A DNA stretch of 64,000 nt from Ipomoea triloba (Eukaryota > Streptophyta > Magnoliopsida > Solanales > Convolvulaceae). Under the pieces are notes generated by a model. The model was not told where the DNA came from. It searched no databases and was given only the letters and a program-made list of their open reading frames with translations. How positions within the stretch are numbered: position 1 is the stretch's first letter; every line of letters begins with the position of its first letter. The stretch covers positions 11,840,872 through 11,904,871 of the forward strand of contig NC_044930.1 in assembly GCF_003576645.1 (NCBI RefSeq). Reading direction: 5' to 3'. Below, piece after piece: positions 62,201 to 64,000 of the stretch. The position numbers and the translations under genes were made by a program.

Positions 62201-62935
62201 GTCCCATACTACTTTGCAAAAATTAGACCGTTGGGATTGATTGCTTTCCTCATGCAATTTTCCACAATCCCCATACTTATATAAACACCACTATAGACTC
62301 CTCCTCAACTCATCATGGATCCTTCTTCTCTAATTCAAGTGCCTCTGATCTCAAGAAATCCCCCCACCCCATCTGCAAACCCTAACCAATCCTCTTCCCC
62401 ACGCACACTCACACCAGCTAATTTCATTATAGAAATTCCAAAGTATCTTTTTGATTCTACTACAATTTTATTTGATAATATACATTATTGCATGAGCTCT
62501 ATTTTTTAGTTTCATTTTTCACACACACTAATTTAATTATAGTAATGCTGAAGTATTATTTTAATTAAACTTCAGCTTATTTGACAATATATGTTATTGT
62601 ATTGCTTTGGAATTTAGTTTCATTTTCCACACACATTAGTTTCATTATAACAGCATTAAAATATTATTTTAATTATACTACAGTTTCATTTAACAAATTA
62701 CGTTATTCAATGTGCCTTGCTCTTTAGTTTCATTTTCTATACACACTAATTTCCTTATACCAACACTAAAGTATTATTTTAATTCTACTACAGTTTCACT
62801 TGACGATCATGATCCACACAACCATGATCCCCGGTATAACAATTGTAGTATTGAGCATCCCATTGATATGGTTTTTTTTTTTTTTAAATTAAATTTGTAT
62901 GCCCATGTTTTACAAAAAAAAAAAAAAAAAGAAAA
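59271..62935. repeat. Apparently identical 1840-bp segment in two tandem copies around a single N
   Basis: 59271-61097 recurs from 61111 on with a constant offset of 1840 and no difference that I could find by eye. The junction is a poly-A run, one N at 61098, and a poly-T run. Each copy starts in the T run before aaacatacattcatac and ends in the A run after gcccatgttttac. Confidence 0.9.
60436..60669 (+). pseudogene. Promoter and first codons of a truncated gene (also at 50555 and 62276)
   Basis: A TATATAA box at about 60438 stands about 35 bp before an ATG in context atcATGGAT at 60475. The frame reads MDPSSLIQVPLISRNPPTPS then ANPNQSSSPRTLTPANFI, a plausible protein N-terminus, then runs into the tttcatt tandem repeats and stops at 60669. 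In copy A the frame is shorter because of changes after SSFPHTL. I do not recognise the gene; it looks like a 5' gene fragment cut off by repeat DNA. Confidence 0.45.
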
Positions 62936-63188
62936 AGAATTTTAATAAATAATAATAATAATAATAAATATTTGGGTGGTTGCTAGCTGGTGACCACTTG
63001 TCCAATGAGAAACCCCAGGACATGCAAGTTGGCATTTTTTTTAAAAAAAAACTTAGGTTGCAATTTTATCTTTTGCCACATCAAATTCTCTTTCTTTCAA
63101 TTCATACCACTCAAAAACCTTCATGATATTGAAATAAACCATTAAACAATATGAAAGGAACATATAAAATAAATCATTAGTCTTGTAT

Positions 63189-63998
63189 CTAGTTATAGAA
63201 AAAATCTCGGTGATATGCTAGTTTCTTGGTGCGAGAAGAACGACGCCTTAGTCCTCCCTCCTCTTCCACTGATTGGTGAATAATGTTTTCCTCCGCTGCT
63301 GCTTGCGGGGGCTGTTGCTCCGTTGCCAATGACCTCTCTTCTACTGCATTGTTCATATTAAGGGCCGACACAAATCCCTTTCTCCATTCTTGCTTTTCGG
63401 CATCGGAGATCAATGTTTCACCGATGGAAGGATTCCAGGCATCCCCTTGAGGACTAGCAAGTGCCCAATTCACTTTGGATGGAGGAGGGCTCGCCAACCG
63501 CTCTTCTCTAGATGTCGATATCTGCCCGCAAATCAGATCAATGAAACCAAAACCAAATTAAATCACATCAGCTAAAACTACTATTTAAATAAATCCATGA
63601 AATTAAAGCTAGAATTGATGCTATATATCAAAATCACCCCGCTGCTGGGACGATTGGATGCAATGACTACTCTGGATTTGCGTCTGCGAGAAACCGTTTC
63701 TCCGTTCAGGTACCTCTCCACTTCTCTTAGTGATCTCAACTTTTTCCCAGTCCCTGGCTCTAAGTAATACTGCATCATCAACATTTACTCCATCAATCAC
63801 TTCTCCAAATTTTTCTTTCATCAATTCAAACTAACTGTAAAATTAATTTAATTTAATTACCTTGTCAGATTTGGAGCCATCGGACCGAGGGACATCATGA
63901 ACACCCCAATCGCCGGGTAGACTGAAAGGTGGCGTTTGGAGAGGCCGGGGGAACCGTGAGCTTGATGCTCTCAGAGAGGAATAGCTTGATTTCTTCAT
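63189..63998 (-). CDS. Methyl-CpG-binding domain protein (5' end may lie outside the window)
   Basis: Nuclear protein expected to bind methylated DNA. Three exons: 63998-63861, 63769-63638 and 63521-63189, all in phase 0, 200 residues in the window. The MBD fold is split over exons 1 and 2: LPGDWGVHDVPRSDGSKSDK joins YYLEPGTGKKLRSLREVERY then LNGE, the plant MBD pattern. Exon 2 ends in a basic stretch, SRRRKSRVVIAS. Exon 3 has PPPSKVNWALASPQGDAWNP and EKQEWRKGFVSALN, similar to the C-terminal motif of plant MBD5/6/7-type proteins. A basic RRRSSRTKK segment follows near the end. Stop at 63189. The ATG at 63998 gives a plausible start (MKKSSYSSLRASSSRFP), but only two bases lie beyond it, so an upstream start cannot be excluded. 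A partial duplicate of exon 3 lies at 51484-51816. Confidence 0.87.
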
Positions 63999-64000
63999 GG

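Larger units (their letters stand above)
59130..63649. repeat. Dispersed duplication, copy B, containing the MBD gene 3' part
   Basis: Matches copy A (49199-51938) from gagttggttaattgattc onwards. It carries the same palindrome-ended stretch (gatcgtgatccacacaactg near 59977), the TATA/ATG segment, the tttcatt tandem units and the last MBD exon. Unlike A it continues into MBD exons 2 and 1. It is longer only because a 1840-bp segment appears twice. Confidence 0.88.

Overview
This is a gene-poor, AT-rich nuclear window from a flowering plant. Evidence: spliced GT-AG genes for plastid and ER proteins, a P-class PPR gene, a plant-type methyl-CpG-binding-domain gene, plant L1-type LINEs with an RNase H domain, Ty1-copia LTRs with the usual plant primer-binding site, and many MITEs. 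A eudicot is most likely, perhaps an asterid; I cannot name the species.

Five genes look real. (1) 4105-11151, minus: plastidial dihydrolipoyl dehydrogenase, 15 coding exons, 568 aa, the E3 subunit of plastid pyruvate dehydrogenase. (2) 22780-26101, minus: calreticulin of CRT1/2 type, 14 coding exons, 415 aa ending in HDEL, with an ER-stress element CCAAT-N10-CACG about 200 bp upstream. (3) 32041-34929, minus: an RluA-family RNA pseudouridine synthase, 2 exons. (4) 52047-53966, plus: an intronless P-class PPR protein, 639 aa. (5) 63189-63998, minus: an MBD protein, reaching the right edge of the window. They are not an operon or pathway; all are housekeeping or organelle/ER/nuclear functions.

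The rest is mainly mobile DNA. 72-3554: a 5'-truncated LINE with a 16-bp target-site duplication (TSD). 11726-13606: a long-TIR element carrying PPR gene pieces, itself hit by a hAT element. 14124-19200: copia LTRs, one with a nested solo LTR, with poly-C runs and an assembly gap. 20129-21430: a Pack-MULE with a 9-bp TSD carrying a ribosomal protein eS6 fragment. 26885-29525, 34141-34311 and 50036-51170: fold-back elements, several sharing a GGACCATGGTCC palindrome. 41071-41698: a hAT MITE packed with GTTCGTGAAC palindromes.

The right third (49199-51938 and 59130-63649) is a dispersed duplication. Copy B contains the intact MBD 3' region. Copy A, just upstream of the PPR gene, has only the last MBD exon with a broken splice acceptor. 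Copy B also contains what looks like a verbatim 1840-bp repeat on either side of a single N, probably an assembly artefact.

The most interesting items are the two gene-capturing elements, the palindrome-ended fold-back family, and the duplicated block that carries both an MBD exon and a truncated promoter-plus-start-codon segment. I found no CRISPR, tRNA or rRNA.
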